DNA of 64,000 bases, taken from the NCBI GenBank assembly GCA_963514095.1, contig CAUPSS010000224.1:30001-94000 (forward strand). Reading direction: 5' to 3'. The DNA comes from Eutrigla gurnardus. Lineage: Eukaryota > Chordata > Actinopteri > Perciformes > Triglidae. Within the stretch, counting starts at the first letter, position 1. Each line of letters starts with the position of its first letter. The notes beneath the pieces are model-generated. The model was given only the letters and a program-made list of their open reading frames with translations, ran no database searches and was not told the DNA's origin. The position numbers and the translations under genes are program-made. Below, one piece after another: positions 1 to 11,800 of the stretch.

Positions 1-165
1 AGATGGGCGAGTGGCGACGTATGTGAACGAGGCTTCAGTCAGTTGCTGCATGTGAAATTATTAGGGCCTGAGCGCCGACAACGTCGGGCTGCGAAGCCCT
101 ATTGTTATTCAAATGTTTTTTTTTTCTTCTTCTTCTTCTTATTCTTTCACGCCTTCTAGCTTGTA
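1..165. other. Repeat-like left edge, no gene
   Basis: There is no supportable coding frame. A short GC-rich palindromic segment at about 66-110 is followed by a poly-T/TTC run (117-145). It resembles dispersed repeat sequence and joins abruptly to Copia-derived sequence at about 166. Confidence 0.3.
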
Positions 166-515
166 GAAGAACTGTCGCACTGTCCACTTGTGAAGCAGAG
201 TATATAGCCCTAGCCACAACCATACAGGAGTGTCTCCATCTTAAACAGCTGTTGGAAAATCTTGATAAATGTCAGTACTCACCACCTAAGGTATATGAAG
301 ATAACCAAGGTACAATAGCCTTAACAAAAAATCCCGTGAGCAGGCAGAGATGCAAACATGTAGACATCAAGTATCATTTTATTAGGTCTTCTGTAAATAA
401 TGGTACAATTATATTGGAGTATTGTCCCACTAATGAGATGGTAGCAGATGTGTTGACAAAGCCTGCAACCAAGTGTAAGTTGATGAAGTTTGCTGCATTT
501 ATTTTTGGAAAATGA
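166..515 (+). pseudogene. Copia-type retrotransposon RNase H, 3' fragment
   Basis: The frame ending at 515 encodes the C-terminal RNase H of a Ty1/Copia polyprotein. It shows ALSTCEAEYIA, a following helix, YEDNQGTIAL, the KHVDIKYHFIR block and the terminal MVADVLTKP motif, all classic for Copia. Everything upstream (gag, protease, integrase, reverse transcriptase) is missing, so this is a 5'-truncated relic. The poly-T-rich start of the frame is not part of the protein. The polypurine tract and LTR follow directly, and that LTR belongs to the same family as the - strand element at 27.5-30.1 kb. Confidence 0.85.
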
Positions 516-540
516 TGTTACTGTATGTTAATGTGAGAGC

Positions 541-712
541 AAGTGGGGGTGTTAACGGTGTGCTCTCAATGTGCATTATGTTTTTGTCTTGTTAAGGTCG
601 CAAATGAGAGAATGCGGTTTTTGTTTTCTTTATTGATTGATAGTTTTGACTTTATTGAGTTGGTTGAACTGACACATGATTATTAATGTGGGTGTGTACA
701 TGTATCGTGATA
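541..712 (+). repeat. Copia polypurine tract and partial 3' LTR
   Basis: A purine run (AAGTGGGGG) precedes TGTTAAC at 550, the start of the LTR. The next ~160 bp match, as reverse complement, the LTR ending at 30145. Similarity stops near 712, so the LTR lacks its 3' end or has recombined. Confidence 0.75.
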
Positions 713-1036
713 ATAAACCCACTGGCACAAGTTGTATCATCCTTTTGTTTAATGAGATGGCTCCATCTAGTGGCTGATGATGGATAGGAACCACTAATAT
801 TGGCTGGTGGCACTACACAAATATATCCACTATGAATGAATAGGAGATGGAAGGATGGTTTAAAGTGTTGCTTATAAGGTGTGTTAAATTGAATTTCCAA
901 TTTAATGTAGTCAATATAAATGTAACCTAATTACCATATTCTTTTTTTTTTTTAAGATTTTATTAGGCATAGGATTTTATTATGCCTCTATTAGCAGTGG
1001 ACAGATAGGAAACATAGGAGAGAGAGTGGTTCTGAC

Positions 1037-1070
<34 letters not shown>

Positions 1071-1485
1071 TAACACATATGTACATATGCACATTGTTGT
1101 AGTTCATTATTTTACACTGTAACGAATTGCTGTAAATTTGCGGTGGATTTACAACAGTAGCCTACTGTATTTTATAATAATCGTAAAATATTCATCCCTC
1201 GCATGTAAATTAACAGTTAAATCAGTCATTTAACAATAACAGTAGATAACTGAAATGTAACAGCATAAAACAGTATTTAAATAAATAACGGTAGATGCGC
1301 TGTAAAATTACCATAACCCAGTTATCCTACTGTCATGTTCTGTAATCCAAAAAACTTTTAAATTCTAAATTATACTGTTCGATAAATTACAGTAGATGCG
1401 CTGTAAAACAACCACAACACCCACCGTTATTTTACGTTCATATACTGTAAACGGTAATATACTGTTAAAGTAAATAACAGTAGTT

Positions 1486-1554
1486 GCATTGTAAAAATAA
1501 CAGTAAATTACTGGCGTCCCTGCTGCCAGTAATTTACTGTTATTTTACAGTGAA
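1486..1554. repeat. Large imperfect hairpin, MITE-like
   Basis: The arms around TAACAGTAAATTACTGGC and GCCAGTAATTTACTGTTA are inverted copies separated by about 6 nt. The same word family recurs through the preceding 350 bp, as expected for the core of a palindromic non-autonomous DNA element. Confidence 0.6.
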
Positions 1555-1871
1555 ATTTGTTACTATAAAAAATACTATAGTATTTTGTATTGTATTTTGC
1601 ACTGCTCTGTTATTTATACTCTTGCTGTTGTAACCCTGCAGTGTGTCACTGTCGGACTAATACAGGATTTTATTTAATAGGACATGAATAATACAAATGA
1701 ATTGAATATAAGGAAAGTTAGTCACAATGCATCATGTGAAATATGAAATATGATATAAGTGTGTGTATGTATAAGTGATATGCATATCCTGCATCTAACA
1801 TTGGTTGTTTATGAAAGACAGATAATGCACACAGACATAGCTGTCATGTCATCAGGAGATTCACGCAGGGC

Positions 1872-1912
1872 GGATGTAGAGGTAGAGGGATCGTCCCTCT
1901 ACCTCTACATCC
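1872..1912. repeat. Perfect 19 bp inverted repeat with 3 nt loop
   Basis: The left arm at 1872-1890 is the exact reverse complement of the right arm at 1894-1912, around TCG. It would extrude as a near-perfect hairpin. No transposon ends were identified around it. Confidence 0.9.
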
Positions 1913-1947
1913 TCCTCCTGTACCGTCCACTGTATAAAAAATAAAAT

Positions 1948-1986
<39 letters not shown>

Positions 1987-2053
1987 CGCGTGCATAAAGT
2001 CATATTTTAATGTAAAGAAGGTGCCGTGTTTCACCGCAGTCAATTAAAGGAAG

Positions 2054-2260
2054 CACGTGGCCATGTGATGAAAGTAAACCAATAGGGTAGCAGTGAGTGT
2101 TTGTGATGATTTCATTGGCTGGGTTTTTTTTAGTCCCGCCCACTGAGCAGCAGGTTATCCAATCACGGTGACTTTGTCCCCCTTGGACATTTTCTAATTT
2201 CCACATGCTCGTTAAGTATAAAAGGTGACTTCCCCCGTCGTTCTGTCTTTCTCTCGGAGG
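2054..2260 (+). promoter_or_regulatory. Candidate RNA polymerase II promoter and short first exon
   Basis: Canonical elements occur in good order: E-box CACGTG (2054-2059), CCAAT (2079), inverted CCAAT (ATTGG, 2114), GC-box-like CCCGCCC (2135), CCAAT (2159) and TATAAAAGG (2217-2225). A transcript would start near 2245 in a pyrimidine-rich stretch (TTCTGTCTTTCTCTC), and a strong donor GGAG|GTGAGG lies at 2260. This fits a TATA promoter with a very short 5'TOP-like first exon. No protein start follows, so a non-coding or host-type transcript is possible. Transcription is inferred. Confidence 0.5.
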
Positions 2261-2540
2261 TGAGGAGGCCGCAGCTCGGGTCTGCGTTAGCTCGAGTCTG
2301 CGTTGTTTTCTGTGGTGATTTTGGCCTTCAATTGGCTGTTTGTTTGGTTTGATGCCATTTTTGTGGCTGGTGTTGGTGTTTTGTAGCTTGCATCAGTTGT
2401 TTGGTGTGTGTTTCTCTGGTGGTTTGGCCTTCAATTGGCTGTTTGGTTTGTGACAGTCAGGAGCTTGAAGGTAGTATTGGAGTTTTTGACTGGTGTTGGT
2501 CATTTTTAGGTTGCATTAGTTGTTGGGTTTATTGACTGTG

Positions 2541-2670
2541 TGGTTTTGGTGTTAAATTAGCAGTTTGGTTTATAATCTCTGGTGGTTTTGGTGTTAAATT
2601 AGCAGTTTGGTTTATAATCTCTGGTGGTTTTGGTGTTAAATTAGCAGTTTGGTTTATAATCTCTGGTGGT
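2541..2670 (+). repeat. 43 bp tandem repeat, 3 copies
   Basis: Three nearly identical units contain GGTGTTAAATTAGCAGTTTG and TTTATAATCTCTGGTGG. Looser GT-rich relatives occur from 2320. Confidence 0.85.
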
Positions 2671-3179
2671 TTTTGTGTTAAATTTGGCCGTTGGTTTGGT
2701 TTGATGCTGTGATCTACTGAACTGTCGGTAGCCATGTAGCTTAAAGGTGGTATTGGTTGTTGGTTTGTGCTTGGCCATGTGGGCCTTGTAGCTTCAGTGT
2801 TACTTAGGTTTGTTTGGTGCGACACAGGTTGTACCAGACTGTCTATGTATTTAAATAATATATCGAATATATCTAAATAGTGCTGTTTTAGACCAGTTTT
2901 AGGATGATTTACTTGGATTTCTGCTCCTGTTTTATTTGTAGCCTCATAGCTTAGCCACCACATGTCAATGCTATGCTAAATTTCCAGCTAGAATATAGTA
3001 ATTCTGTTTTAAACGTAATGTTAATAATCTTTGTGGACATGTTGTCCATAGACCACAGTGGTATAGTTGGTAATTAAATGCAGAGTAGTCAGGTGAGATG
3101 GTTGCAGCATTGCTTTGTTGAGGGTCCTACGTCACTGAGGTGTATTGCTCATGATTTTGCGTTGCTTCTTGAGTTGGCC

Positions 3180-3300
3180 ATGGAGCTGGGTTGCGAATGG
3201 AGCACGGGTTGCCGATTGGAGTTGGGGTTGCGAATGGAGCCTGGGTTGCGAGTAGAGCTGGGTTGCGAATGGAGCACGGAATTGGCCATGAAGCAGGGGT
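3180..3300 (+). repeat. Short degenerate minisatellite
   Basis: Repeats of a roughly 18-20 bp unit around GGAGC.TGGGTTGCGAAT. Confidence 0.75.
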
Positions 3301-5087
3301 TTGCCGATGGTGTTGCGTTGCTCATTAGTTGCGTTTCTCATGTAGCTGCGTTGCTTATGTTGCTGCGAGGGCAGGTCATGCCTGGGTAGGGGGATTCCGA
3401 GGTGGCAGATGGGTCGTACTCCATGACTTTAACCCACGGAATGATAAAACCCTGTTGTGGCTTGTGATTCCGCGGCGTTGCAAGAGCCACTGGGTCTTGG
3501 CCACTTAAATGGGCTTCTGAGCCAAAGGGTTCACAAGGTTCAAAGGTGACTGAAGGTACCATGTGCTGGCGTTGGCACGGCTGTAGCTGGCATGCTTTGA
3601 TAGCACGTAGTATGTCTGACACCCTCAGAATGGAAACTGTGAATTGCTTGGGGAGATCACAGTATCGATCTGCCTGCTTGTCTCTCCCTCTCTCTCTATC
3701 ATTGCCGCCATGCCAAAATGTATTGTTTGTGCACTAACCTTTTTCCCCAGGTGAACGCTGATTTAGCCGTCCGTTTAACACTCACTAACTCTTACGCGTT
3801 CTTACCACTCTGTCACCCCCTCACCCACCCCTCCCTCTGTTTCACTCACTCGCTCACATCGCCCGACCGTTCCGTCCGTCTCGGTGTTTGTTCAATAACT
3901 TGTTTTCCTACATATGTCCTTTGAATTGTGTGGTTTATTTGGTTGTTGATATATCTGCTGTGTATTTTGTCTAACCTTCCATCTTTATCTCAAATCAAGT
4001 TGCATCATCACATAAACATTCAGGTACATAACTCCAAACTTTGTAGAAGTAAAATATATTTATTATTATATATAATATATTTAATTTTAAATTTAATTTA
4101 AATTTAATTGTAATTCATTTAAACGATGATAAACAAGACAACATATACATTATCAAAATAAGTGATATCACAGACAGGTGTATTAATTAAAAACTAAATT
4201 GATACTTTAGTTAAACTTTAAAGGAATTCTTAGAAATAATAAGAATATATGTGATATCACACACAAAAGTTAATTAAAATACACCCTTCACTCCAACATC
4301 TGACATGACATCACTGTCGGCCTTTGTGCCATTTCTGTATTAGGTGCGTTTGAGACGAGCTGATTGGCTCTTAGTTATCGCTCCGTTCATCACTCACTAC
4401 CTCTCTGACCCACTAACTCACTCGCATCGCCACCGTCGCTGTCCGTATTTGCCCAACATGGCCGCCGTGCCATGTTGGTGTACTAACTTATTTTTCCCCC
4501 AGGTGGTGCTAAATGCTCTTATTTTAATTGTGGTTTTCTCCTAGGTGGTGTGATGTCAGGTAAGTCTACATTTAAAAACGATTGTTTTTTTTTGTTGCAT
4601 ATCAGCATGGCGGCTTGTACTTTCCTTTTCTTCCTTCCAGCGATATGGTGATATCGCTGACTAATCAGTGGATTAATTAAAAATTATGTAGATTCTTCTA
4701 AGGTATCTCAGATTAATTTCTTAATTGCATAGGTAAACAATAAATATAGATATATTATGCCTACAAAATATGTATCTTTATCTCAAATAAATTTTAGTTA
4801 CATAGATAAGTATAGATATATTCTATAATCCTTATCTCAAATTAAGTCACTAATGACTTTAAATAGATACCTTTTTTCTTACAGGTGATGTCACTAACAA
4901 AAGTTATAGATCTTCATGGCCACCGTGCCTTTCCTGCAGTGCAGTACATCGTACTGTGAGTTTTCCCCATTAATTCACAACTACGGGTTTCGTACTGAGG
5001 TGTCGGAGTTTTGCTGCCTACTAGGGTTGAAGCAGATTGTTTAAACGCAGGCTAGCTACAGCTGCTATGCTAACGTTAGTGACAGCT

Positions 5088-5168
5088 TCGGAGGGCGTTC
5101 AGAGAAGGTATCGGAGGGCGGTCGGAGAAGGTATCGGTGGGCGTTCGGACAAGGTATCGGAGGGCGAC
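5088..5168 (+). repeat. 24 bp tandem repeat, about 3.5 copies
   Basis: Units of the type TCGGAGGGCG.TCGGA.AAGGTA are arranged head to tail. Confidence 0.8.
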
Positions 5169-5741
5169 CAAAACCTTCAGCATCCGATGACTAGTGAATT
5201 TGGAGGCTTGGAATGTTCCATCATAGGTAGAGGCTCTTTGGTGTCTACAGCGTTTTCACACGTCGGTCACAATGGGGTGGAGTCTGAACGTGGGTTGGGT
5301 TTTCCTCCATACGACTGTCCTTGAGTTTTCATGAGTGGACGCCCCTTGGTGACGTAGGGCTATTGGCAGGCAAATGTGTGCGATCAGTGTAGGGATTTTC
5401 TCCACAGGTGGCGCCACATAAGGTAAGACCCCCCTTTTTTTGGTTTGGCTGGCTGCCGAGCCTCCAAATCTAGCTGTCCTCTCCGACATGGCTGCTGTGT
5501 CAATTCTTTTCCACACAATATAATATTATAATTATAATAAATGTAGCACATAAACTGTATAATAAAGGAATTAATTTAAAGTTAATTAAATCCAAAATAG
5601 TTTAATTTAATCTAATAATGACCGTTTTAATACAATCGTTGGGTGCCTGAAGTGTTTATGGCATTTATTGGTCTGTCCTCTCCGACACAGCAGCCGCGTC
5701 ATTCCAGGACATGGCCGGAGCTATGTCTGTCTAGCATGTCT

Positions 5742-5893
5742 GTCCAGCATGGCGGTCGTGTCTCTGCTGGGCATGGCGGCCGTGTCGCCGCCGGGCATGG
5801 CGGCTGTGTCATGTCTGTCCAGCATGGCGGCCGTGTCGCCGCCGGGCATGGCGGCCGTGTCATGTCTGTCCAGCATGGCCGCCGTGCCATGTT
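5742..5893 (+). repeat. GC-rich minisatellite of ATGGCGGC(C) units
   Basis: About seven copies of CATGGCGGYCGTGTC occur within two larger repeats joined by ATGTCTGTCCAG. The core resembles the YY1 consensus AANATGGCGGC. Related singletons occur at 3707, 4457, 4608 and 5490. Confidence 0.75.
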
Positions 5894-5914
5894 GATGCAA
5901 TAACCTTTTTTCTG

Positions 5915-6620
5915 TCGATCTGCATGTCTCTCTCGCTCTCTCTCTCTTTCATGACGAGGTACCAGACTCGTCTGTCCATCCAAGTGTTGGTGGGACTACT
6001 TTCTTCTTTTCCTGGGTGGATCTACTGAAGGTAAGTCCTATTTTATTTAATTGTGTGGGGGTTTTGGGTTGGCCACAGAGCCTGCCCATTAAATATATAA
6101 AATATTATTTATTTAATAAATATTGTGGATAAATTCAGTTTACAAAAAAAAAAAACACCTGCATGTCTCTCTCTCTCTCTTTCATGACGGGCGTTCCAGA
6201 CTTGTCGTCTAAGTGTTGGTGGAACTACTTTCTTCTTTTCCCGGGTGGACCTACAAAAGGTAAGTCCTTTTTATTTTTTTATTTAATAATTGTGTGGGTT
6301 TTTTGGGGTTGGCCACGAGCCTACCCTTTGAATCTATTAAATAGTATTTATTTAATAAATATTGTAGGTAAATTTAGTTTGCGAAATATGATTGAAACAT
6401 TTAATACACAATAATCAGAATATAAGTCATATCACCGATGGGTGGATTTATTAAAATCCTGTTTAGATTTACAAAACTGTAGTATTTTTTTAATAATTGT
6501 TTTCTGTAGATCTGAATGTCTTTCTTTCATGACAGTCGTTCCAGACTGGTTTGTCCATCGCAGTGTTGGTGAAACTGCTTTTTTTCTTTTCCCGGGTGGA
6601 TAAGGTGAGACCTTTTTTTA
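5915..6620 (+). repeat. Three diverged copies of an exon-like cassette
   Basis: The copies (about 5915-6060, 6160-6290 and 6500-6620) share CATGTCTCTCT/CATGACG, a CCAG acceptor-like site, TGTTGGTGGRACTACTTTCT and GGGTGGA, then a donor. In one frame copies 1 and 2 share a conserved KCWW and GGxT pattern, while copy 3 has a stop, so coding capacity is doubtful. Confidence 0.6.
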
Positions 6621-7304
6621 ATAGCCTATCTATATTTTAATAGTCAGGTTTTTTCAGATTATTTTATTGGCAGCATTGGTGCTAATACTCGACTGACCAA
6701 CGGTGCACCGATGACTGACTGACTTTCTCAGCAGCCACAGAGCTGCTTCCAGACAGACAGGCGGGTGTGGCTGGCCACCACGCCCGTCTGTCTTTGTGTG
6801 CTTGTGTATGAATGTGGATGTGTGGTTTTATTTTTATTTGGGTTGGCAGCTGCCTATTTATTACCATGCCATTTCCTGGTCTGCAATTCACAAATACTGG
6901 TTTCATACAAAGGTGTCAAACAAAAACTCTATGGGTCATTTTTACAAACATCTGACATGACAATGGCAGACGTGCCGGTTTGGGTCAACAAAACGTGATT
7001 TAAACGGAAATTCACAAATCCTGGTTTCATAGGAAGGTGTGAAGCAGCCACAGAGCTGCTTACAGGGCTGGCATGCAAACATTCAATGGGTCCTTCACTC
7101 AAGCATCTCACATGACAGTGCAATGGCCAAGGTACCTTTTTTTATTATTTTTTTATTTATTTATCTTTTTTGGGTTGGCAGCTGCAGCTGCCAATTTATT
7201 ACAGCGCCATTTCCTGGTCTGCAATTCACAAAAACTGGTTTCATACCAATGTGGCCACCACGCCCACCGATCATTCACTTGGTTTATTGATCTCTTTCTC
7301 ACTC

Positions 7305-7905
7305 GCATATGTATCTCCTGGATGCCCTAAACAATCGGAGAACATGACTTCACCCCGTCCTCAGCAGAACAATCCCTGAACCTTATTATCAGAATATCAG
7401 TCTGATGGTTTTCATGGAGAGAAGTGGCTTCCTTGCTGCCCTTCTTGACACCAGGTCATCCTCCACAAGCCTTCACTTTGCTGTGCATGCAGCTGAATCA
7501 CCTTTCAGGTCCTGCTGCTTGCTGGACTTTCTTGGGCGCTCTGACGTCTTCACAACCACTGAACCTCGAAGTTCTTGATGATCCAATAAACGGTGCACTC
7601 ACCAGCAGCGCTATCCTGGCCTGTGATGCCCTTTCTGTGCAACCCAATGACTGCAGGTTACCATGGTTACCAGAGGAAGAACAATGATTTAAAGTGCCAC
7701 ACATCATTCCGTTGTTCGAACTCAATCAGCACGACAGCCTTGTCCTCATCAACACTATCACCACGGTATCCCTGAGAGAATCGCTGACCTGAGGTCAGCT
7801 GGGCCTTCTGTGGCATTTTCAGAGCAAAAGGGGGCTTTGCAATGAATTTCAATTCATCTGATCACTCTTCATAACATCCTGGAGTACAGTACACGGTTTG
7901 AACAG
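7305..7905 (-). pseudogene. Tc1-like transposase relic
   Basis: On the minus strand this matches the widespread fish Tc1-like transposase. An N-terminal helix-turn-helix starts at an ATG near 7666 (first residues MVTC), with HKKGF- and IYWIIKNF-like pieces, then a basic linker (RPRKSS-like, near 7530), then a region reading toward the DDE domain. Several frameshifts and deletions break it. The C-terminal half stops near 7305. The Gmr1-like element at 7916 inserted next to its 5' end. The identification rests on my memory of the family at nucleotide level. Confidence 0.75.
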
Positions 7906-7915
7906 GATAACCCCT

Positions 7916-8312
7916 TGTTATGGCCCTCGGCCATGTTGTGTTGCTGCTGTGTCTCTCTGTCTCATCTCCCCTCCATAGGTTCTCTGCCTGTGTCCCTCCT
8001 ACCTCGTCAGAGGGATCAACTCCACCTGTGGCTGTGTCTATAAAGAGGAGGTCTTTCCAAGATGGTGGCCTCTTCCTCCCTCTTGGATGGCTGGTGCCAC
8101 CCAGGCACCTCAGCGTTGTTTTGGTTGATTATGTTCTGTTAGCCTTTTGTTACCTTATGATTGCACACACACATCCAGCACCTCTCACCACGCTACAGAT
8201 TACTGACTTACACTTAAAACTTGTGTTCCGTTAATAAATTTATGGTTAATTGACCTGGTCGTTGTGTGGTCCTCCCTCCTTGGTTATGCTCTTGAGCGAG
8301 CTGGGCATAACA
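7916..8312 (+). repeat. 5' LTR of Gmr1-like element
   Basis: It starts TGTTATGGCC and ends GGGCATAACA, so it has TG...CA ends in a short inverted repeat. It contains a TATAAA-type box (CTATAAAGAGG near 8038) and AATAAA near 8233. Confidence 0.93.
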
Positions 8313-8314
8313 AG

Positions 8315-8327
8315 TGGGGGCTCGTCC
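8315..8327 (+). other. Primer-binding site, tRNA-Pro type
   Basis: TGGGGGCTCGTCC lies 2 nt after the LTR and matches the start of the tRNA-Pro 3'-end complement used by several gammaretroviruses and Gypsy elements. The match ends after 13 nt. Confidence 0.75.
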
Positions 8328-8844
8328 AATTGTGAACTTGGGAGTGTCAGAGTATGGCACTTGTGTGGCAGTGAAGTTGGGAGGATCACAGTGGCTTGGT
8401 TTTGTGAGTGTAGTGTTAACCGGGGGGTAAAGGCTGTGGTGTTTTTTTTCTGGTGACCTGCATTCAAGGAGAATGGTGGCTAAGTTACACTCTGTGTGGC
8501 TGCGGGGAGGGGGTGACTGGAGCAGTTGTGTCCCTCAGTAGGCTGTAGTGGCAGTTCTCTCACAAGGAGGGGTTGCTTTGTTTGTTTTTTTGCAGGGCTG
8601 TTTTTTGTTTTTGTGTGTCGTCTGGGCGGTTAGCAGCAGTGGTCTCGGGAGCACCCCGAAGTATTGGCTGGGACAAGTTGTCTCCCCAATACAGACGGTT
8701 TAAAGGTGCATAAATACCCGCCGCCAGTACGCACATGAAGACTAGGGCGCAGTTAGTCAGCTTCAGTTAGGCAGTTAGGAGGGTGCGCTCCTTGGTCATT
8801 CTGTCTCTCTGTGGCTGTTATTGAGTGGCTAGCTGTGTTCTCTG

Positions 8845-11800
8845 TTGAATGAGGTGCATGGAGTTTGGACTGGTTGTTGTTGTGGTTTAGGTTGGACATT
8901 TGAGCAGTGCCTGCAGCTGGAGAGAGAAAAGGCGAAGCTGGAGAGGGAGAGGTTCCAGTTTGAGTTGGAGCAGGAGAAGCTGAGGGCTGAAGCAGCATTG
9001 GAAAAGGAAAGGGTTAAAGTGGAACGGCTGAGGTTGAAGTTGAGGGATGGGAGTGATAGGCCTACAGGACCGCATCAGGGCTTTGATGTTGCTGAAGGGT
9101 TGCGGTTGTTGCCAAAATTTGATGAGAAGGACCCCGACACATTTTTTGCATTGTTCGAGCGCGTGGCAGGCGTTAGGGGGTGGTCAGATGCCCACCAGAC
9201 TTTGATGCTGCAGTGTGTCTTCACGGGCAAGGCCCAGAGAGCTTTCTCTGCCCTGAGCTCTGTTGACAGTGCCAGTTATGCTAAGGTTAAAGCGGCAGTC
9301 TTTAAAGCATATGAACTCGTGCCGGAAGCTTATAGGCAGAGGTTTCGCAACTGGAAGAGAAGAGACCAGCAGACCCATGTTGAGTTTGTTCAGGATATTT
9401 CAACTCATTTCAGTCGGTGGTGCTCGGCGTCCAGTGTAGAGTCGTTTGATGATTTATGTGACTTGGTTGTGTTAGAACAGTTCAAGATGTCGTTGCCTGC
9501 CCAGCTGGCCACTTATGTAACTGAAAAGAAAGTTAAAACAGCAGCCGCAGCGGCAGTGTTGGCTGATGAATATGTTTTAACACATGGCAGTGGCTCAAAT
9601 GGTGGCCAGGGCTATAGAGAGGGACAACGGAGGGAGAGTTTTAGGCCTAGGCCTGACAGGCCTGTGATGGTTCATGAGGTTTCTCAGGCTGCTGTCAGAC
9701 ATGTTCCAGGAACAGATGGGAAGTTCGATCCCAGCAGGACGTGTCATGTCTGTAGGAACAGGGGACACTGGAAAGGGGAGTGTCCACTTAGTAAAACAGG
9801 TCAGAAATCAGCAGTTGCCAGTGTGTATGTGAAACCAGCTGGCCTGGTGACCTCTGTGCGTCATGCTGAGGAGTCTGTTCGTCCACCAGGGACTGTGTTG
9901 TCTAAACATGTGGGTGAGTTGTATGCACCTTTCATTTCCGATGGTCTTGTGTCTTTAGGTGGACAGGGGAAGGTACCTGTTAAGATTCTGCGGGACTCCG
10001 GAGCTAGTCAGAGTCTCATTTTGAGTAGTGTTCTGCCATTTTCAGCCCGTACAGCTACTGGTGGGAACGCCCCTGTACTGGGTGTTGGAATGGTTACACT
10101 CTTGGTGCCTGTGCATCAGTTCCACCTTGACTCTGAGCTGGTGTGTGGTGAAGTCGACATGGCCGTCCGTCCCCAGCTGCCAATTCAGGGGGTTGATGTC
10201 ATCTTGGGCAATGATTTGGCAGGGTCAAAGGTCTGGAAGGATGGTCCACCCTGTGTGTATGTGAGTTCAGTCTTGCAGGTGCCTAAAGAGCCTGAAGGAG
10301 GTGCTGAAGGGGGCCCTACAGTGTTGTCCTCTTGTGTTGTGACCCGGGCTAGGAGTAAGGCTCTGGCAGAACAGCTGGAGCTTTCTGAACAGGCCCAGTC
10401 TTCTCAGGCAGGTCTTTCTGAGAGACAGGAGTTGTGCAAGTTTTTTTCCATGCTTTTGCCTGTGTTTTCTAGGGAGGAGTGTGTCAAGGAACAGGCTGTG
10501 GATCCTACGCTGGGTCCTGCGTTTGCGATGGTTGGTCCAGAGAGTGAAGTCAAGGGGGCCTCTGGTGGTTATTTTCTCAGTGATGGCTTACTGTTGAGGA
10601 AGTGGGCTCGCGTGGTAAGTGGGGTGCAGGTGGATAGTGTGGTTCAGGTTGTGGTTCCTTCCCGGTTCAGAGAGGTGGTGTTGAGCACTTCACATGATGG
10701 TGTGGCAGGCCATCTTGGTGTGAAGAAAACCTATGACAAAGTGCTCCGCCATTTTTTCTGGCCTCGGTTGAAAAGGGATGTTGCTGAATATTGTAAAACC
10801 TGTAAGACATGTCAGTTAACAGGAAAGCCCAACCAGAAGCTGAAGCCAGCTCCCCTGTACCCAATTCCTGTGGTGGAAAAACCTTTCGAATATCTGTTGC
10901 TTGACTGCGTGGGCCCGCTTCCAAAAAGTAAGGTGGGTAACCAGTACCTGTTGACAATAATGTGTAAGAGTACACGTTATCCTGCTGCTTTTCCACTACG
11001 TTCTATAAAGACTAAGCCAGTTCTGAAAGCTCTGACTGCTTTTATTTCAACTTTTGGTGTTCCTAAGGTAGTGCAGACAGACCAGGGCAGTAATTTTATG
11101 TCCCGGACTTTTTCCCAGGTGTTAAAACAGCTGAGGGTTGAACATCATGTGTCTAGTGCCTATCATCCAGAGTCTCAGGGTGTTTTGGAACGTTTCCATC
11201 AAACGTTGAAATCTATGTTACGTTCCTACTGTACTGAGCTCTCGCAGGATTGGGAAGAAGGCCTGCCATGGTTGTTGTTGGCAATTAGGGAGGTGTCACA
11301 GACTAGTACTGGTTTCAGTCCAAATGAACTTGTGTTCGGACACTCTGTCCGGGGCCCATTAGCGGTTCTGGGGGTTGATTTGAAACTTAATGAGCCACCT
11401 GAAAATGTTTTGGATTATGTGAATGATTTTCGTCGTCGATTGCACATTGCTTGTGCTACTGCTCATAAGAATCTTGGTGGAGCTCAAAAGAAAATGAAAG
11501 AAGATTTTGACCAAAAGGCTGAGGGCCGGCTGTTTGAGCCAGGGGACCAGGTTCTGGCTTTGTTACCTGTGGTTGGTTCACCGTTTCAGGCCAGATTTAG
11601 TGGGCCCTACACCGTGAAGAGCAGGATATCTGACAGGGACTATTTGATTGTCACACCTGACAGGAGGAAGACAGTGCAATGGTGTCATGTGAACTTGTTG
11701 AAATCTTTTTTGACCTCCTCTGCTGTTAAGGGCGGTGACACGCTTCCTGTGGGTGATGGCGTTAAGTCTGTGGCTGCAGTTGGTGCTGGGCCTTCAGATG

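Larger units (their letters stand above)
713..2040. other. Non-coding AT-rich DNA with hairpins and microsatellites
   Basis: No gene is supported. It contains (CA)n at 1037-1068, many interspersed copies of CTGTAAAAT/ATTACAGT-like words from about 1110 to 1560 that look like a decayed palindromic mobile element, a 41 bp palindrome at 1872-1912 and (GT)n at 1950-1992. Confidence 0.6.
2261..7300 (+). other. Degenerate array of duplicated exon-like cassettes, no clear ORF
   Basis: There is no convincing coding region; open frames are 60-100 codons and overlap repeats. Instead the stretch contains repeated modules. One is a 3' splice-site-like module with a branch-point-like (T)ACTAAC or CAATAAC followed by a T/C tract and CAG (3732-3750, 4481-4502, 5897-5920, and again at 14008-14029). 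Another is a GTGTTGGTGG...GGGTGGA block ending in a donor-like AAG|GTAAGT (6031, 6260) or AAG|GTGAGA (6605). A third contains GGGTTGGCAGCTGC and CATTTCCTGGTCTGCAATTC (6838-6895, 7168-7230). The layout suggests repeated duplication of an exon with its flanking introns, perhaps within one transcription unit starting at 2245 and ending at 14.45 kb. Confidence 0.45.

Noticed and set aside
7920..8234. 104-codon ORF repeated at 13260-13631
   Set aside because: It is the same chance frame in both LTRs, with no recognisable motif.
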